DNA of 64,000 nucleotides from Paraburkholderia atlantica (GTDB lineage Bacteria; Pseudomonadota; Gammaproteobacteria; Burkholderiales; Burkholderiaceae): positions 1-64,000 of the forward strand of contig NZ_WHNQ01000029.1 in assembly GCF_009362785.1 (NCBI RefSeq), written 5' to 3'. Within the stretch, counting starts at the first letter, position 1. Every line of letters starts with the position of its first letter. Made by a program: the position numbers and the translations under genes. Shown piece by piece: positions 61,971 through 64,000 of this stretch. The notes below the pieces were generated by a model. That model saw only the letters and a list, made by a program, of their open reading frames with translations. It did no database searches and was not told the DNA's origin.

Positions 61971-62815
61971 AAGGTCCTCTTCATTAGCACGTCTGCCTCC
62001 AAAGTCGGATGGCGAGCGAACATCCTATGCACCAGATCCAACGAGACGCCGCGCAGGCTCGCCATATCCACTGTGAGCATCTCGGCTTTTTGCTCGCGCG
62101 GTGTTGGGCCGAACACTTTGCTCACTACGGTATGTGAGCCTTTCAGCCCAATTTTGCTAACGTCCTCGATGCCGGCCTGCTCGCGATTCCATTTCCGTAC
62201 CGGAAAAGCTGCCGCGTGGATCATTCTGGGCAGCGACGCGAAGCGAAGTTCGTTGGTGTTCTCAAGCATCGTCACCAAGCATGGCAATCGAGTTTTGAGT
62301 ACGTGTACGCCGCCTTCTGCGCGACGCTCGACGACGATCGAGCGTGCGGTGAGGTCGATTTCCACGATCCTGGACACGTAGGTGAGCAACTGGAAGCCCA
62401 TGCGTGTAGCGATGCCGGGGCCGACCTGAGCAGTGTCGCCGTCGATAGTCTGCTTGCCAGTAAAGATCATATCGACGGGCTGTTCCTTGGCGATTTGTCG
62501 GATCGCGGTAGCCAGCGCATATGACGTTGCCAGCGTGTCGGCGCCAGCGAAAGCGCGATCGGTGACGAGTACAGCCTCGTCGGCCCCATAGCTGACGCAT
62601 TTGCGAAGTGCGTCTTCAGCCTGCGGCGGCCCCATGCATAGTGTGGTTACAGTACCGTCAAAGAGGTCCTTTAGCCTCAACGCTTCCTCCAGCGAGAACA
62701 GATCGTACGGGTTTACGATGGCTGGGACGCCTTGACGCATGATGGTGTTGGTGACAGGGTGAACGCGGATCTGTGCCGAGTCCGGTACCTGCTTGATGCA
62801 AACGACAATATGCAT
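61967..62815 (-). CDS. fixA: Electron-transfer flavoprotein beta subunit FixA
   Basis: A 282-aa ETF beta-type subunit that, with FixB, bifurcates electrons from NADH for nitrogenase. It opens MHIVVCIKQVPDSAQIRVHP, then VNPYDLFSLEEALRLKD, and FTGKQTIDGDTAQVGPGIAT binds the nucleotide. It starts 14 bases after nifW. Confidence 0.96.
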   Translation of the reverse strand: MHIVVCIKQVPDSAQIRVHPVTNTIMRQGVPAIVNPYDLFSLEEALRLKDLFDGTVTTLCMGPPQAEDALRKCVSYGADEAVLVTDRAFAGADTLATSYALATAIRQIAKEQPVDMIFTGKQTIDGDTAQVGPGIATRMGFQLLTYVSRIVEIDLTARSIVVERRAEGGVHVLKTRLPCLVTMLENTNELRFASLPRMIHAAAFPVRKWNREQAGIEDVSKIGLKGSHTVVSKVFGPTPREQKAEMLTVDMASLRGVSLDLVHRMFARHPTLEADVLMKRTL

Positions 62816-62829
62816 TGGGTACTCCGGGG

Positions 62830-63168
62830 TCAGGCGTCGCCGCGTGCTGGCAGCGACGCGCGCAGCTGGTCAAGTGGGACGACCCGCCGTCCGTCCGCTT
62901 CCTGAAAGACTCTGAAAACCTTTTGCTCTGCGGGCGTGGACAAGACGAAGTCGTTGTAGGCCGTATTCAGTAAACATCGATAGATAGAGAACATAGCCGC
63001 CGCGTTATTACGCGGTAGCGCCTTCTGTTGCTCGATGTACTGAAAAAAACGCTTGAGAATGTGCAGGCGGCTGACGTTCACTACCTTCTCATCGTATGAA
63101 ATGTCAAAGAATCGCAGGAAGTCTTCCGCGGACGACAGGCGATGCAGTTGTTCGATAACTTCTTGCAC
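62830..63168 (-). CDS. nifW: Nitrogenase-protective protein
   Basis: A 112-aa NifW, associated with MoFe-protein stability under oxygen. HRLSSAEDFLRFFDISYDEK and VVNVSRLHILKRFFQYIEQQ are diagnostic. GTG 63168 is taken as start because AGGAG lies eight bases upstream and homology begins there; the longer frame to 63213 would overlap nifV. Confidence 0.93.
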   Translation of the reverse strand: MQEVIEQLHRLSSAEDFLRFFDISYDEKVVNVSRLHILKRFFQYIEQQKALPRNNAAAMFSIYRCLLNTAYNDFVLSTPAEQKVFRVFQEADGRRVVPLDQLRASLPARGDA

Positions 63169-63209
63169 GTAGTTTCTCCTATTGGACCAATGCGCACCCG
63201 ATGACGGCC

Positions 63210-64000
63210 TCAAGACACCTTAACTCGGGTGCCACGTGCTTGCGTCAGGAAGCGATGCAGATCGGCTGTCCCCGGGGCCTGTTTGTACTGTGTGGCAAAT
63301 GACCGGATACGTGCAAGCAACTGGGGCACAAGCCGCTCAGACACTTTGACGCCAAGAGCGTCGTAGGCGTCACGCACACTTTGGGATCCAGAATGTTTGC
63401 CGAGTATCGTCGACCGGTGCCGGCCTAGTTCTGCGGGATCGAATCCCTCGTAGGTCGTGGGGTGCTTCGAAAGGCCGTCGGTATGAATGCCTGACTCGTG
63501 CGTAAAGACGTCCCTACCAACAATGCTCTTGTTGGAGGAAATAGCGCGGCCAGACGCCCGTTCGACCAGCGATGAGATGTCGCATAACGCAGTTGCGTCA
63601 ATGCCGGTGTCTCGTCGGAGCAGATGTCGCGTACCCATGACGACTTCCTCAAGCGCTGCATTGCCGGCCCGCTCACCCAGGCCGTTGACGGTAGTGCTGG
63701 CGTGGGTCGCCCCTGCCGAGAGGGCCGCTAGCGTGTTGGCGGTGGCGAGTCCGAGGTCGTCGTGCGAATGGATTTCGATTTCCAGGTCCACGGCGGCGCG
63801 AATTGCTGCGATAGCGTGGAATGTCTTGAAAGGATCCAATATGCCTACGGTGTCCGCAAATCGAACGCGCTGAGCCCCATGCTGCTCTGCGCATCGCGCA
63901 ACTTCTAAGATGAACGAGGGGTCCGCACGCGAGGCGTCTTCCATACCGAGGGAGATCTTGGGGTGGCTTTTCGCAGCCTTACCAATGACGCGTGCGATGC
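63210..64000 (-). CDS. nifV: Homocitrate synthase, N-terminus beyond the window
   Basis: The C-terminal 260 or so residues of NifV, which makes the homocitrate ligand of FeMo-cofactor. The frame is open through the right edge; GMEDASRADPSFILEVA, then EIHSHDDLGLATANTLAALS (metal HxH), TTVNGLGERAGNAALEEVVM and GRDVFTHESGIHTDGLSKHP are classic. It leads the nifV-nifW-fixABCX cluster. Confidence 0.95.
   Translation of the reverse strand, partial: IARVIGKAAKSHPKISLGMEDASRADPSFILEVARCAEQHGAQRVRFADTVGILDPFKTFHAIAAIRAAVDLEIEIHSHDDLGLATANTLAALSAGATHASTTVNGLGERAGNAALEEVVMGTRHLLRRDTGIDATALCDISSLVERASGRAISSNKSIVGRDVFTHESGIHTDGLSKHPTTYEGFDPAELGRHRSTILGKHSGSQSVRDAYDALGVKVSERLVPQLLARIRSFATQYKQAPGTADLHRFLTQARGTRVKVS

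Noticed and set aside
1..64000. CRISPR arrays, tRNA and rRNA genes
   Set aside because: No regularly spaced repeats and no tRNA- or rRNA-like stretches were recognised on either strand by eye.

Overview
The window reads as part of the symbiotic replicon of a nodulating, nitrogen-fixing beta-proteobacterium of the Paraburkholderia/Cupriavidus kind. It carries a complete common nodulation operon in the beta-rhizobial order (nodB-C-I-J-H-A-S-U, then an APS kinase) behind a near-consensus nod box shared with a divergent nodD. It also carries nitrogen-fixation blocks (nifA; nifE-N-X-DUF683-ferredoxin-nifQ; nifV-nifW-fixA-B-C-X) and the insertion-sequence debris typical of symbiosis plasmids and islands. 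No rRNA, tRNA or CRISPR array was found. Species assignment is inference from gene order and protein resemblance.

Layout, left to right. 1-2153: the end of an IS3-type element (cut by the window edge), an IS66 remnant, one small unknown ORF and about 1 kb without a gene. 2154-9670 (+): a seven-gene operon that I read as rhizobitoxine biosynthesis. It has a split RtxA (class V aminotransferase, then an O-acetylhomoserine sulfhydrylase-like synthase), an RtxC-like desaturase, a class C26 gamma-glutamyl hydrolase, a LysE-type exporter, a MetA homoserine acyltransferase and a PuuA-like glutamine synthetase homologue. 9999-15753: a more GC-rich catabolic island (amidohydrolase, MFS permease, class III CoA-transferase, HMG-CoA-lyase-like enzyme) with a divergent IclR regulator. 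16503-17999: a decaying short-chain dehydrogenase / TetR pair, each with a one-base frame problem. 18816-23337 (-): iaaM-iaaH (indole-3-acetamide route to auxin) followed by a biotin-enzyme-type carboxyltransferase. 23780-24680: an IS2-type remnant. 24892-30789 (-): an RND efflux system (NodT-like outer-membrane factor, adaptor, HAE1 pump).

31007-41270: the nod region. Its enzymes predict a lipochitooligosaccharide that is N-methylated (NodS), carbamoylated (NodU) and sulfated (NodH), exported by NodIJ. 41267-45516: a compact, unexplained operon next to nodD (a heme-oxygenase-like putative diiron enzyme, two small translationally coupled ORFs and an ATP-grasp ligase), with a LysR gene pointing away. 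46247-52685 (+): nifA, with the four-cysteine signature of oxygen-sensitive rhizobial NifA, then a sigma-54 promoter and the FeMo-cofactor assembly operon. 53108-55000 (-): an unusual MerR-TipAS-methyltransferase fusion with a textbook MerR operator. 55049-58680: sparse sequence with small unknown ORFs and decayed genes. 58680-64000 (-): nifV(partial)-nifW-fixA-fixB-fixC-fixX plus a helical-repeat-like protein.

Together the window holds the Nod signal, two chemical ways of acting on plant hormones (a predicted ethylene-synthesis inhibitor and auxin), efflux, and the electron-transfer and cofactor machinery for nitrogenase. The most notable items are the split-rtxA rhizobitoxine operon, the iaaMH locus of gall-former type inside a nodulation replicon, the nodD-adjacent operon of unknown product and the MerR-methyltransferase fusion.
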